From Robertmurraya siralis (GTDB taxonomy: Bacteria; Bacillota; Bacilli; Bacillales; Cytobacillaceae): a DNA stretch of 64,000 bases. Within the stretch, counting starts at the first letter, position 1; each line of letters opens with the position of its first letter. Shown here one piece after another: positions 1 through 8,503 of the stretch. The notes below the pieces were generated by a model that had not been told where the DNA came from, did not search any database, and saw nothing but the letters and a program-made list of their open reading frames with translations. The position numbers and the translations under genes were made by a program. The stretch spans positions 1 through 64,000 of the forward strand of contig NZ_SWLZ01000020.1 of NCBI RefSeq assembly GCF_005502275.1. Reading direction: 5' to 3'.

Positions 1-93
1 AATCGTGTTTAACGGGGATAGCCACCGTTACAAAGAATCAATTATACAAGGTTAATTCTATGCGTTGGCAAGTGGTACATTTTTAAATGCCGT

Positions 94-192
94 TTAATAC
101 ATTTTTTGCTTGCCAAATACAATTTTGGTAATAGATAAACCTTTGTTGTTTCTTAAGTGTTTGATACAATTAATATCAGACATTGCTAGCAT
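94..192 (-). pseudogene. IS21-family istA transposase, N-terminal remnant
   Basis: A 33-codon frame preceded by a good ribosome site (GGAGG at 207-203 on the minus strand) begins MLAMSDINCIKHLRNN and continues with a GLSITKI stretch. This is the pattern of the helix-turn-helix N terminus of IS21-type IstA transposases (a short Met-rich start, then INYIK-like, then a GxSIxxIA-like helix). The frame stops after 32 residues, and the other two frames continue only briefly toward the left edge, so nothing functional is left here. No istB is visible in the window. Inference: a decayed insertion sequence in the accessory DNA flanking ssrA. A chance resemblance over such a short stretch is possible. 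Confidence 0.4.
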
Positions 193-525
193 CCTTTCTT
201 TTCCTCCACTCTAAATTGATTCGACATCAATTACAGTAGAGGGACTTGGGGTGACTGGCAAGTCTTTTTTTATTTTCCCTGCCTATAAAAATAGTGCAGG
301 ACTCTGCATTTTCCTCTTGCAAAGCTCTGCACTTCTATTTTGCAATAAACAATTAATTCGAATAATTTCAAATTTAAACCAGATAATTAAAAAAACTCAA
401 ATTTTTTATATAATATTTTCACTATCATCTGGAACTCCATTACTTCTCATGAAGATTCAAATAACCTGATTCTTTGAAAAAGCAACTACTCTTACTGAAC
501 AATAGCACCCTTTTGTATTATAAGG
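193..525. other. gene-free stretch
   Basis: AT-rich sequence between the istA remnant and the HTH-repeat gene. A short plus-strand frame at 251-469 has no family-like features and a biased composition, so I do not call it. I see no clear promoter, RNA or repeat here; part of it may be the terminal region of the decayed insertion sequence. Confidence 0.5.
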
Positions 526-1026
526 TTAACCAGATAAGAAAATATTTCTGGTTGACCTTATTTTATAGGGCCTTATTAACATTGCTATCACTTCAACTTC
601 TTTTGATATTGAATTTATTCTTTCAATTTTTGAATAAGAGTTGTATTCTTTAAATCTATTGGCAACATTTTTACTTAGCTTCGGAGCATACTTTCTTATT
701 GTTCTAAGTGTAAAGCCACTTTCTATTGAAAACTGGGCCAAGCTTATGGGAGTTTCTTTATCAAGACAAAAGTTTAATAGTGTTTCAATTTCTTTTTGTT
801 TTTGATGTCTTAATTGCTTTTTATATAAACCAAAATTACTTTTGATTTCCTTACACAGTAAAGGGAAATGAGCATTAGCAGTAGAAGTAGAAAAACCTGC
901 ATCTTCAGCGATCCTATTTAGACTTTTTGGTTTCTCTAAACTCATAGCTTCCCTTAAATGTCTTTCTATTTCGTTGATTGGAAAATCGCTTCTCTTAGGT
1001 ACAAAATTTAATTTAGCTAAATACAT
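526..1026 (-). CDS. HTH-repeat protein resembling the C-terminal part of TniQ/TnsD
   Basis: A 166-residue protein with no TniQ zinc-binding N-terminal domain. It consists of about three degenerate helix-turn-helix repeats. The first (about residues 34-72) reads SLNRIAEDAGFSTSTANAHF followed by PLLCKEIKSNFGLY, the pattern of repeats found after the TniQ domain of Tn7-like target-selection proteins (SLxxVAxxLGxSxxxLxxHFPxLCxxIxxxY). A second (about 85-127) and a partial third (about 140-160) follow. GGAGGGAACAA precedes the ATG, so the short form could be translated. It sits about 0.7 kb from the ssrA 3' end, a common integration site, in AT-rich DNA with an insertion-sequence remnant. Either it is what remains of a Tn7-like element or it is a stand-alone DNA-binding protein. 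No tnsA, tnsB or tnsC is visible. Confidence 0.55.
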   Translation of the reverse strand: MYLAKLNFVPKRSDFPINEIERHLREAMSLEKPKSLNRIAEDAGFSTSTANAHFPLLCKEIKSNFGLYKKQLRHQKQKEIETLLNFCLDKETPISLAQFSIESGFTLRTIRKYAPKLSKNVANRFKEYNSYSKIERINSISKEVEVIAMLIRPYKIRSTRNIFLSG

Positions 1027-1644
1027 TTGTTCCCTCCGATGAACTATCTACTCTTTAACAATATTAGACAAATTCCATAAAATTCCTTCTACAAAAAATT
1101 TAAGATTTTTACAATTTATACATTATTAGACGTAAACATTTTTGCTTTCTTCAGAAAAAAAGCTCGAAATATTTTTCTAAGTATATTAATAAAAATTTCA
1201 TCGATTTAGAATCTTCTCTAAATCTTGTTGTGCGTTGATTTAAAAAATTGAAGCAACGGGTTAACAGGAAAGATATTTAGGAGGGAATTATAGAGGAAAA
1301 TAATTTTAGAAAAGATTTCCTAACAATTGTAAATTTAGTAATTCTACTGAGATAGCAACTTTTAAAAGTATAATAGAGCAATTGTTAAATGAAGAAATAA
1401 AAAATTTGAATAAATTTCCACCTACGGATTGTTCTTCTAAGCTTTGCATAGATTTTATATTAAAAAACATCATTCTATTCTACAAAATTATAAAACTTGT
1501 TCTAATGGTTCACCAGAATGTGCGTGTAAATAATAATATAGTTTCCCTATTTTCCACATTAAAAATATAGAATTCTCCCATAATATGCCATCGAAAGGTG
1601 AGTGTTCTTTAAATATTCAAGCATAAATTTTCCTAAAATAAAAT
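1027..1644. other. AT-rich gene-free stretch beside ssrA
   Basis: More than 600 bases of very AT-rich sequence. A 62-codon plus-strand frame at 1382-1570 is open, but it has no good start site, no hydrophobic or motif pattern and a composition expected by chance. I see no copy of the ssrA 3' end that could serve as an attachment-site duplicate. Probably degenerate accessory DNA. Confidence 0.5.
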
Positions 1645-1680
1645 AAAGCATAAGCTTTCCAAACGGAAAACTTATGCTTT
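1645..1680. terminator. intrinsic terminator downstream of ssrA
   Basis: Inverted repeat AAAGCATAAG / CTTATGCTTT with an inner TTTCC/GGAAA pairing. It is AT-flanked on both sides, so it could end transcripts from either direction. It lies about 40 bases past the tmRNA 3' end. Confidence 0.7.
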
Positions 1681-1718
1681 AAGTCACATACAAAATAAAA
1701 AACCACCAAATATGTATT

Positions 1719-2078
1719 TGGTGGAGACGGTGGGAGTCGAACCCACGTCCAAAGATATCGGCACTTAAGCATCTACGAGTGTAGTCGATATATTCGTGTT
1801 TCGCTGAGCCATCTGCCTATCGACTGGCGCCCGGTCAGCTAGTCTGGTTATTCTCTTCCTTCTCCCTCAGACGGTGGGATCCGGCGTAGCCCACTAAAGT
1901 TGAGTCCGCTACCCTACCACATGGGCGATGGAGGGGCGAACCGCTATGCGCTAATTAAGCAGCAAAAGCGAAGTTGTTTTGTTGTTTGCCAGTTATTGGC
2001 TTTGACGTTGGTACGCGGCCGATCCCCGCGACTCGCAACCTAAGCTCGAACTACCCCTGTCGAATCCGTAGCGTCCCC
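1719..2078 (-). ncRNA. ssrA: tmRNA (transfer-messenger RNA)
   Basis: One-piece tmRNA that rescues stalled ribosomes with SmpB and tags the unfinished protein for proteolysis. The 5' end (GGGGACG at 2078-2072) pairs with the 3' CGTCTCC, followed by an encoded ACCA ending at 1719. The T arm GTGGG-TTCGACT-CCCAC and the conserved 5' block containing GGATTCGACAGG are present. The tag reading frame (1990-1955) gives GKQQNNFAFAA and a TAA stop, the usual Bacillaceae form (GK...AA). Length is about 360 nt, normal for the family. It lies just downstream of smpB, as in Bacillus. The mature ends are inferred from pairing; the primary transcript probably starts about 200 nt upstream. Confidence 0.95.
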
Positions 2079-2283
2079 ATGTTAGAGAAGCGGAAGGCTC
2101 CCTTTCTCGGCACATGCACCGACATGAAGGCTTGTTGTTAAACCTTCGGAAGGATTGTTCCTGAGCCTGCGCTAAACATTAAATGTCTGCTTATGGTCTT
2201 TCACACAAACAAGACGATGGAATGAAACGGAATGCTCGAAATAGATGAGCTATCAGTTTGCGTCACTCTTGGTGACAGTTATT

Positions 2284-2311
2284 ATTATATCACAAACATG
2301 CTCTAAATCAA
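2284..2311 (-). promoter_or_regulatory. candidate sigma-A promoter for ssrA
   Basis: On the minus strand TTGATT (2311-2306), 16 nt, then TATAAT (2289-2284). No equally good promoter is visible between here and the mature tmRNA 5' end at 2078. If it is used, the precursor carries a leader of about 200 nt containing short hairpins (for example GTCACC...GGTGAC-like near 2262-2277). Confidence 0.5.
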
Positions 2312-2345
2312 TTGTAAGGTTCTGTAAAAAATGTTTTGACTAACC

Positions 2346-2813
2346 TTACATCTTTTGTCTTTCGCGGAACGCACGCTCAATATCACGTTTGGCTTCCTTC
2401 TTCTTTAAGTCCTCACGTTTATCAAACTTTTTCTTACCCTTAGCAAGACCAATTAATACTTTCGCATAACCATTTTTTAAATAAAGTTTAACGGGAACAA
2501 TCGAATACCCAGCTTCCTTCGTTTCCCCGATTAGCTTATTAATTTCCTTTTTATGAAGAAGTAGCTTTCGCGTGCGAAGCGGATCGTGATTATAACGATT
2601 GCCTTGCTCATATGGGCTGATATGCATTCCCATTAAAAACATTTCTCCGTTTTTAATTTGAGCGTAGGAGTCTTTCAGATTGACTCTCCCTGCTCGAATC
2701 GACTTAATTTCTGTGCCCTGCAAAACAATTCCTGCTTCAAACGTTTCTTCGATAAAATAGTCGTGATACGCTTTTTTATTTTGGGCAATAACCTTACCGG
2801 CGCCTTTAGGCAT
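2346..2813 (-). CDS. smpB: SsrA-binding protein
   Basis: SmpB binds tmRNA and delivers it to stalled ribosomes, mimicking part of a tRNA. The 155-residue product starts [20 protein letters not shown] and has the OB-fold core with [18 protein letters not shown] and the conserved NLKDSYAQI. The C-terminal tail is rich in Lys and Arg ([20 protein letters not shown]), which inserts into the mRNA channel. The ATG at 2813 is chosen because GGGGGAAATCAT precedes it and it matches family length; an in-frame ATG 19 codons upstream lacks support. It lies downstream of rnr and upstream of ssrA, its functional partner. Confidence 0.95.
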   Translation of the reverse strand: MPKGAGKVIAQNKKAYHDYFIEETFEAGIVLQGTEIKSIRAGRVNLKDSYAQIKNGEMFLMGMHISPYEQGNRYNHDPLRTRKLLLHKKEINKLIGETKEAGYSIVPVKLYLKNGYAKVLIGLAKGKKKFDKREDLKKKEAKRDIERAFRERQKM

Positions 2814-2892
2814 ATGATTTCCCCCTAACATACTGCTCTTTATTTTAACAAAAAAGCGGCGCAGTCTCAAATGCGAGGCGGAAAAATGGGGT

Positions 2893-3020
2893 TCGTCGAT
2901 TTACTCATTTTTTCGCCGATAAAACACGGTTTTCGCCGATAAAACACGGTTTTCGCCGATATATTGCAAAAATCGCCGATAAATCTCATTTTTCGCCGAT
3001 ATAATAAAAAAATCGCCGAT
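2893..3020 (-). repeat. 20-bp-period TATCGGCGA array A
   Basis: Six copies of TATCGGCGA (minus-strand sense; seen as TCGCCGAT on the plus strand) start at 2913, 2933, 2953, 2973, 2993 and 3013, exactly 20 bp apart. A degenerate seventh copy (TCGTCGAT) is at 2893. The roughly 11-bp spacers are A/T-rich and mostly unrelated, apart from one duplicated AAAACACGG spacer. The array lies between rnr and smpB, after the rnr terminator. The same motif and period recur at 10763-10856 and 37585-37697. It is not hairpin-forming and not coding. Confidence 0.95.
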
Positions 3021-3042
3021 ATCCACAAAATCAACCGGAAAA

Positions 3043-3062
3043 GGAGCCAATTAATTGGCTCC
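3043..3062 (-). terminator. intrinsic terminator after rnr
   Basis: Perfect 20-bp inverted repeat GGAGCCAATT/AATTGGCTCC followed on the minus strand by CTTTTCC, a few bases past the rnr stop codon. Confidence 0.6.
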
Positions 3063-3068
3063 TTCCCC

Positions 3069-5369
3069 TTACTTTTTCTTTTTCCGCTTGGCTTTTGGCG
3101 CATTTTCGTAATGCTTTTTCTTCTTTCTTTGTCCATCTGGTTTTCCAGAGCCCTTGCGTGGTTTCTTTTCAGAGCTTCCTGTTTTGAAAACCTTGCGAGC
3201 GCCTTCTTCTGGACGTCTTGGTCGAGTTCCTTTCATACCGACTATTTCAAAATCGATCGAACGCTCATCCTTGTCCACTTTGACAACACGAACGGTAATT
3301 TCATCACCAATGCGGTATACGTTGCCGGTTCTTTCTCCAATCATCGCATAATGACGCTCATCATAACGATAATAATCATCGGTCATATAGCTAACATGGA
3401 CAAGTCCCTCAATCGTGTTCGGGAGCTCGACAAACATGCCAAAATTGGTGACGGAGCTGATAATTCCGTCATATTCTTGTCCAATTTTATCTTCCATGTA
3501 CTCCGCTTTTTTCAGCTCGTCTGTTTCCCGCTCCGCATCCACTGCTCGGCGTTCCATTTTCGAAGTATGCTCAGCGATTTCTGGCAGCTGTGCATCCCAC
3601 TTTTCGCGGGTTGCCTGATCCATTTTTCCTTCGATTAAATAGGTACGAATCAAACGGTGGACAATCGTATCAGGATAGCGGCGAATCGGCGATGTGAAGT
3701 GCGTATAGAATTCAGTCGACAAGCCATAATGACCTAAGCTCTCCGGATCATATTTTGCCTTTTGCATTGAACGTAGCATCACGGTAGAGACAACCATTTC
3801 CTCCGGTTTCCCTTGCACCTCTTCAATGATTTCCTGCAATGCGCGAGGATGAACCGAATTAGCCGTTCCCTTGACAATGTAGCCAAAATTCGTAATAAAC
3901 TCAAAGAATCTTCTCAGCTTATCCTCTTTCGGGTCCTCATGAACGCGATAAATAAATGGAACATCGAGCCAGTGGAAATGCTCGGCCACCGTTTCGTTTG
4001 CACAAAGCATGAATTCTTCAATGAGGCGTTCAGCAACGGAACGTTCACGCAGAACGACATCTGTTGGCTTCCCATCCTCATCGACAAGAACCTTTGCTTC
4101 TTTAAAATCGAAGTCGATCGCTCCACGATGCATCCTTTTATCGCGTAAAATTTGTGCCAACTCCTCCATAAGTTCAAACATTGGCACTAACGGCTTGTAG
4201 CGTTCGATCAGTTCTTCATCTTTGTCTGTTAAAATTTTGTTCACATCACTATACGTCATCCGTTCCGTCGTCTTAATGACACTTTGAAAAATCTCATGAT
4301 TCACGACTTGACCATCAGGCGATATTTCCATTTCACATGATAGTGTCAACCGATCCACTTTTGGGTTGAGAGAACAAATTCCATTTGATAGACGGTGCGG
4401 AATCATCGGAATGACGCGGTCTACTAAATAGACACTTGTCCCACGATCAGCTGCCTCCCTATCAATCGGGGAACCCTCTTCCACATAATAGCTAACATCG
4501 GCAATATGAACGCCAAGCTTGAAGTTTCCGTTATCCAACTTTGTCACAGTTACGGCATCATCTAAATCCTTTGCATCTGCACCATCAATTGTGACGATCA
4601 TTTCGTCTCGCAAGTCGCGACGATTTTTTATCTCTTCTTCATCGATAGAGTCAGGAGTTTCATTTGCTTGCTCGATGACATCATCTGGAAATGGCCCGGG
4701 AAGCCCGTGCTTATGGATGACAGAAAGAATATCGACTCCTGGATCATTTTTATGACCAAGAATTTCAATTACTTCTCCTTCCGCACTTTTTCTTCCTTCG
4801 GGATACGTCGTTATTTTGACGACCACTTTATGGCCTTCTACTGCTCCCTTCGAAGCAGCCTTCGGAATGAAGACATCACTGGCAAATTTTTGATCATCGG
4901 GGATGACAAAGCCAAAATGCTTGCTCTCGGTATATGTACCAACAATTTGTTTAATCCCACGCTCAATGATTCGCACGATCGTTCCTTCACGTCTTTGACC
5001 GGAGGTTTCTGTTGATACTCTTGCCAAAACAGTATCACCGTGAACAGCGTTATTCGTCTCATTCGGTGGAATAAAAATATCATCCAGTCCTGGTTCATCA
5101 GGAATAACAAAGGCAAATCCCTTCGCATGGCCTGTCAGCTTTCCACGGATCAAGTTCATCTTTCCAGGAAGACCGTAGCGATTGCTGCGCGTCCGTACGA
5201 CCAGACCCTTTTCTTCCATAATCACAAGGGCTTTGACAAATTCTTTAAACTCAGTAGAATCGGCAATTCCAAACGCAGATTCCAACTCCTGAACGGTCAG
5301 TGGCTTATACGCTTCATCCTCCATATAATGAAGAAGCTTGTCTATATGCTGCTTTATCGGATCATCCAT
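3069..5369 (-). CDS. rnr: ribonuclease R
   Basis: Processive 3'-5' exoribonuclease of the RNB family. It degrades structured RNA and acts with SmpB/tmRNA in mRNA turnover and quality control. The 766 residues run in the order: N-terminal winged helix (about 1-70), two cold-shock OB domains (about 75-220), the RNB catalytic domain (about 250-590, with the metal-binding motif [13 protein letters not shown]), an S1 domain (about 625-710, [20 protein letters not shown]), and a Lys/Arg-rich tail ending AKRKKKK. The length is normal for Bacillus RNase R. GGAGGGATATA precedes the ATG. It sits between est and smpB as in B. subtilis; the terminator at 3043-3062 and repeat array A separate it from smpB. 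Confidence 0.97.
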   Translation of the reverse strand: MDDPIKQHIDKLLHYMEDEAYKPLTVQELESAFGIADSTEFKEFVKALVIMEEKGLVVRTRSNRYGLPGKMNLIRGKLTGHAKGFAFVIPDEPGLDDIFIPPNETNNAVHGDTVLARVSTETSGQRREGTIVRIIERGIKQIVGTYTESKHFGFVIPDDQKFASDVFIPKAASKGAVEGHKVVVKITTYPEGRKSAEGEVIEILGHKNDPGVDILSVIHKHGLPGPFPDDVIEQANETPDSIDEEEIKNRRDLRDEMIVTIDGADAKDLDDAVTVTKLDNGNFKLGVHIADVSYYVEEGSPIDREAADRGTSVYLVDRVIPMIPHRLSNGICSLNPKVDRLTLSCEMEISPDGQVVNHEIFQSVIKTTERMTYSDVNKILTDKDEELIERYKPLVPMFELMEELAQILRDKRMHRGAIDFDFKEAKVLVDEDGKPTDVVLRERSVAERLIEEFMLCANETVAEHFHWLDVPFIYRVHEDPKEDKLRRFFEFITNFGYIVKGTANSVHPRALQEIIEEVQGKPEEMVVSTVMLRSMQKAKYDPESLGHYGLSTEFYTHFTSPIRRYPDTIVHRLIRTYLIEGKMDQATREKWDAQLPEIAEHTSKMERRAVDAERETDELKKAEYMEDKIGQEYDGIISSVTNFGMFVELPNTIEGLVHVSYMTDDYYRYDERHYAMIGERTGNVYRIGDEITVRVVKVDKDERSIDFEIVGMKGTRPRRPEEGARKVFKTGSSEKKPRKGSGKPDGQRKKKKHYENAPKAKRKKKK

Positions 5370-5388
5370 TATATCCCTCCTCTTATCA

Positions 5389-6135
5389 TTATTCTTCCCA
5401 ATCTAGTGATTCTAGAAACCTGAACACATCCTCATGAAGCTGATCCTTCTCTTTATCAAAGGTAATAACATGACCAGATTCTTCATACCACTTGATTTCT
5501 TTTTCTGGCGATTCTATTTCGTTATAGATAATATTAGCACTTTCCGTGTTGATCATTTTGTCATGGCGTGCTTGGACAACAAAAGTTGGTGCGTAGATCA
5601 TATCGATGTTCTTTCTGACTTCAGCAATCAATTCTTGCAGCGCCTTTAACGTCTTCATTGGCGTCTTTTGGAATTGTTCCATCTCTTCCTCGATTTGTTG
5701 CGCTGATTTTCCTTCCCGCTCTTTATACTCGCGGGCGTATTCTAGAACTCCTTTGTACATGACTTCTTCACTCTTAAGAAACATCGGTGCACACATCGGT
5801 ACAATTCCTTTAATATGCTCAGTGTAACCCAATTTCAAAGAAAATACGCCACCTAGTGAAAGCCCCACAACGGCCATTTCATTGTAGCCTTTATTTTTTA
5901 AAAAATGATATCCTTCCATGACGTCCTGCCACCAATCATCTGGTCCAGTATGGACAAGTTCTTCTGGCGGAACACCATGCCCCTTATATTGCGGTCCATA
6001 ACAAGTATAACCTTTTTTTTCAAGGAAACGAGCCATCATACGGCAATCAGCACTATTTCCGGTAAAACCATGTAAAAATAAAACTGCTCTTTTTCCTCTT
6101 TCAAATAGAAAGGGCTTTGGTTGAGAAATTTTCAT
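5389..6135 (-). CDS. est: carboxylesterase (Est30 family)
   Basis: Cytoplasmic alpha/beta-hydrolase that hydrolyses short-chain carboxyl esters, very close to Geobacillus Est30. The 248 residues carry the oxyanion-hole motif [10 protein letters not shown] (about 21-30), the nucleophile Ser93 in GLSLGG, Asp192 in QARHDKM and His222 in ESGHVI, so the catalytic triad is complete. The ATG at 6135 is chosen because AAAGGAG lies 9 bases upstream and the product then matches family length; an ATG nine codons earlier is less likely. It ends 20 bases before rnr and is probably co-transcribed with it, as in related genomes. The physiological substrate is unknown in the family. Confidence 0.93.
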   Translation of the reverse strand: MKISQPKPFLFERGKRAVLFLHGFTGNSADCRMMARFLEKKGYTCYGPQYKGHGVPPEELVHTGPDDWWQDVMEGYHFLKNKGYNEMAVVGLSLGGVFSLKLGYTEHIKGIVPMCAPMFLKSEEVMYKGVLEYAREYKEREGKSAQQIEEEMEQFQKTPMKTLKALQELIAEVRKNIDMIYAPTFVVQARHDKMINTESANIIYNEIESPEKEIKWYEESGHVITFDKEKDQLHEDVFRFLESLDWEE

Positions 6136-6306
6136 ATGTGTATACTCCTTTATCACAAACATTCCTCTCTTAGTTTAAACAATCGAAGTCGGTTCAATCC
6201 ACTGAAAGGACTCAGGTTTAGCATGGTGACTCGTTCTTATTAGCGCAAAGCAAGATTCGTTTTTTGGGTGAATCTATGCCATGATGAAATAAATTTGAAA
6301 AAAAAA

Positions 6307-6332
6307 TGAACGCAAGAGAAGAATCCATCGTC
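6307..6332 (+). promoter_or_regulatory. SigY autoregulatory promoter
   Basis: TGAACG (6307-6312), 16 nt, then CGTC (6329-6332), located 34 bases before the sigY start codon. This agrees with the -35/-10 pair described for SigY-dependent transcription of the sigY operon in B. subtilis. It predicts a transcription start around 6338-6340 and positive autoregulation. Confidence 0.7.
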
Positions 6333-6365
6333 TTATAGATGTGCAGACAGAAAGGAGGCATCTAC

Positions 6366-6899
6366 GTGGAGCAAGATGATGATATATCCCTCATACACAA
6401 AGCAAAGCTGGGAAACGACGAGGCATTCGCCCTTCTTTTTCATCGGCATTATTCTTTTTTATTTAAATACTTACTAAAGCTTACCTTAAACGAAGAAGCA
6501 AGCAAAGAACTGGCTCAAGAAACGATGATTAAATGTTATACCAATCTTTCTTCCTTTAAAGGGAAAGCAAAATTTTCAACATGGTTGATTTCGATTGCAT
6601 CCCGTCTCTACATTGATGCTATCCGCAAGCAAGAAAGAGAACGGAAAAAGATAGACCGTATCGAACGAAGCCTCTCACGTCAGTTAAGCTGGGTCGCCAA
6701 TTCTAGAGCTGTTGAGTGGAGTGACACATTTACAGATTTCAACCAACTCGATGCGGATGTGAGAACACCTATCTTACTTCACCATTACTATGGCTATACC
6801 TATGAAGAGATTGGCAGGATGCTTGGCATTCGTACAGGCACCGTCAAATCAAGGGTCCACATTGGAATACAACGTTTACGAAAGGAGTGGGAACGATGA
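6366..6899 (+). CDS. sigY: ECF RNA polymerase sigma factor SigY
   Basis: Extracytoplasmic-function sigma factor. The 177 residues contain region 2 (about 8-90, with ELAQETMIKCYTNLSSF and FSTWLISIASRLYIDAIR) and region 4 (about 125-175, with YGYTYEEIGRMLGIRTGTVK). The GTG at 6366 is chosen because AAAGGAGG (6351-6358) precedes it by 7 bases; an upstream in-frame ATG would bury that site. Gene order sigY-yxlC-yxlD-yxlE-yxlF-yxlG is as in B. subtilis, where SigY directs its own operon. Its coding end overlaps yxlC by 4 bases, implying translational coupling. The inducing condition cannot be read from the sequence. Confidence 0.93.
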   Translation: MEQDDDISLIHKAKLGNDEAFALLFHRHYSFLFKYLLKLTLNEEASKELAQETMIKCYTNLSSFKGKAKFSTWLISIASRLYIDAIRKQERERKKIDRIERSLSRQLSWVANSRAVEWSDTFTDFNQLDADVRTPILLHHYYGYTYEEIGRMLGIRTGTVKSRVHIGIQRLRKEWER

Positions 6900-7213
6900 A
6901 TGAAAAAGAACGCTTCACACAGTTAAAAGAAGACTGGGAGCAGCTCGATAAACTTAGCAACCATTCGACTCCGTCCACTCATGAGCTTAAAGAACAGCTG
7001 ATCATCGCCAAAATGGAACAAAGGAGAGCATTCCGCAAAGAACTAAGTCTCTTTATTTTGACTGCACTGTTTATTTTGAGCATCTTCACGGTGGCTGTAC
7101 TTAAAGCACCTGTCATTTTTATTCTGACACAAATTGTTGCACTCATTGGAGCCCCCATACTTTTCTTCTTTTTAAAAAAGACCCTTCGGAAGGAAGAATT
7201 TTATCATGAATGA
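6896..7213 (+). CDS. yxlC: YxlC, regulator of SigY
   Basis: A 105-residue membrane protein with a hydrophilic, acidic N-terminal half (about 1-45, cytoplasmic) and two hydrophobic segments (about 48-68 and 74-94). The ATG at 6896 overlaps the sigY stop (ATGA), and AAAGGAGTGGGAACG precedes it. In B. subtilis the small proteins of this operon negatively control SigY, and YxlC is the usual anti-sigma candidate because its soluble N-terminal part can face the sigma factor. Assignment rests on operon position, size and topology more than on strong sequence motifs. Confidence 0.85.
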   Translation: MNEKERFTQLKEDWEQLDKLSNHSTPSTHELKEQLIIAKMEQRRAFRKELSLFILTALFILSIFTVAVLKAPVIFILTQIVALIGAPILFFFLKKTLRKEEFYHE

Positions 7214-7412
7214 ACAAACATTATTCATCTTGTTATTACTCTTACCTTTCGTTTTAGCACAAAGCATTCTGCTCTTTATTGACGCCAAAAAAAGAAGAAG
7301 CTATCCATGGTTTTGGGGAATATGGGGGCTCATCCAAATCCCGATGCCAACCGTGTTCTATTTCTTATTCGTCATCCTTCCTAACAAAAGAAAACAAAAT
7401 AGGAGTGATTAA
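7206..7412 (+). CDS. yxlD: YxlD, small membrane protein of the sigY operon
   Basis: A 68-residue protein with two hydrophobic segments (about 5-23 and 33-58) joined by DAKKRRSYPWFWG, a layout shared with phospholipase-D N-terminal (PLDc_N) type membrane modules. It overlaps yxlC by 8 bases. In B. subtilis yxlD lies in the same position and its loss raises sigY operon expression, so it is thought to help hold SigY inactive, probably with YxlC. The sequence itself shows only topology; the regulatory role is inferred from synteny. Confidence 0.87.
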   Translation: MNEQTLFILLLLLPFVLAQSILLFIDAKKRRSYPWFWGIWGLIQIPMPTVFYFLFVILPNKRKQNRSD

Positions 7413-7413
7413 A

Positions 7414-7605
7414 ATGGGAGAAATCAACTGGGCTATTGTGACGCCCTTGCTAATTTTACAAGCGATCCTTGCAATTGCAGCTTTAGTGAACTGTCTCAAA
7501 CAGGAGGAAACGACCGGGCCGAAATGGATGTGGTGTATGATCATTGTCTCCATTAGCATCTTTGGACCGATACTCTATTTCATTATAGGACCAAAAAAAG
7601 AATAG
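7414..7605 (+). CDS. yxlE: YxlE, small membrane protein of the sigY operon
   Basis: A 63-residue protein with two hydrophobic segments (about 6-25 and 39-59) separated by a short charged loop (CLKQEETTGPKW). This is the PLDc_N-like two-helix pattern also seen in yxlD, and the length matches B. subtilis YxlE. The ATG at 7414 follows AGGAG by 8 bases; a longer frame from 7279 overlaps yxlD out of frame and is rejected. It is the third of the small membrane genes that accompany sigY. Exact function unknown. Confidence 0.87.
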   Translation: MGEINWAIVTPLLILQAILAIAALVNCLKQEETTGPKWMWCMIIVSISIFGPILYFIIGPKKE

Positions 7606-7621
7606 AATAGGAGCCAAAATC

Positions 7622-8503
7622 ATGCTAGTTAATATTCAGAACTTAACGAAAACATATAAACAACATCAGGCAGTTAAAGGAATCTCTTTTCAAATCGAAA
7701 GAGGGACATGTGTAGCACTACTCGGTCCAAATGGAGCCGGTAAAACAACGACCTTGCAAATGCTAGCGGGATTACTAGCTCCCACTTCTGGGAAAATCCA
7801 ATTTGCTAAAGCTGCATCTACCGATTTCAGACAGCGAATTGGCTTTCTTCCTCAGCATCCTACTTTTTTTCCATGGATGACCGCCAAAGAATTTTTACAA
7901 TTTGCCGGAAAGCTATCACAGCTCTCGAAAACAATGCTTGAAGACAAAATTACGGAGACGCTAGAATTCGTCAGTTTAAAAGATGTCCGAAACAAAAGGA
8001 TCGGTGGTTTCTCAGGTGGGATGAAGCAAAGGCTTGGACTTGCTCAGGCACTCTTGCATGAGCCAGATCTTTTAATTTTGGATGAACCTGTATCCGCTCT
8101 AGATCCCAATGGCAGACGAGACGTTCTTGAAATCTTAAGCAAATTAAAGCGCGAAATGACCATTCTTTTTTCAACCCATGTTCTTCATGACGCCGAGCAA
8201 GTTTGCGACTCGGTCATAATCTTGAAAGAAGGAAGCATTATGTGGAACGGAAGCTTGGACTCGCTTAAAAATAGTCAGGCCTCCTCGGCCGTTCAAATTA
8301 AAACAGCAGAAAGCTTGGAAAATGTATTCGAGGATCTTGTCATGGTTGAGTATATTGACGCAAGCACTGTAACCCTTTTTCCAGACCCTTTTGACACCAA
8401 TCTACTCTTGCAAAGACTTATGGAAAAAAAGCGCACCCTTGTACATTTTGAACGTTTACAGGATTCTCTAGAGGATGCTTATATGAAGGTGATGAACCAA
8501 TGA
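7622..8503 (+). CDS. yxlF: ABC transporter ATP-binding protein YxlF
   Basis: A 293-residue ABC ATPase with Walker A GPNGAGKTT (about 38-46), Q loop at FLPQHPTFF, signature FSGGMKQRLGLAQAL, Walker B LLILDEPVSALDP and the H-loop FSTHVLHD. The C-terminal roughly 80 residues form an accessory domain typical of the CcmA/drug-export subgroup. It pairs with the permease yxlG, whose start overlaps its stop by 4 bases. In B. subtilis the pair belongs to the SigY regulon. The substrate is unknown; export is likelier than import because no binding-protein gene is present. Confidence 0.93.
   Translation: MLVNIQNLTKTYKQHQAVKGISFQIERGTCVALLGPNGAGKTTTLQMLAGLLAPTSGKIQFAKAASTDFRQRIGFLPQHPTFFPWMTAKEFLQFAGKLSQLSKTMLEDKITETLEFVSLKDVRNKRIGGFSGGMKQRLGLAQALLHEPDLLILDEPVSALDPNGRRDVLEILSKLKREMTILFSTHVLHDAEQVCDSVIILKEGSIMWNGSLDSLKNSQASSAVQIKTAESLENVFEDLVMVEYIDASTVTLFPDPFDTNLLLQRLMEKKRTLVHFERLQDSLEDAYMKVMNQ

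Noticed and set aside
251-469. 72-codon plus-strand frame
   Set aside because: No family-like pattern and a weak start; it lies in AT-rich DNA where such frames are expected.
1382-1570. 62-codon plus-strand frame
   Set aside because: Open only because of AT-richness; no ribosome site or motif.
2893-3020. CRISPR-like or iteron-type origin
   Set aside because: Spacers of about 11 bp are too short for CRISPR, and the same arrays recur at unrelated chromosomal sites without a replication gene.
2964-3638. 224-codon plus-strand frame
   Set aside because: Lies antisense to rnr and runs through repeat array A; composition and lack of a start site mark it as a shadow.
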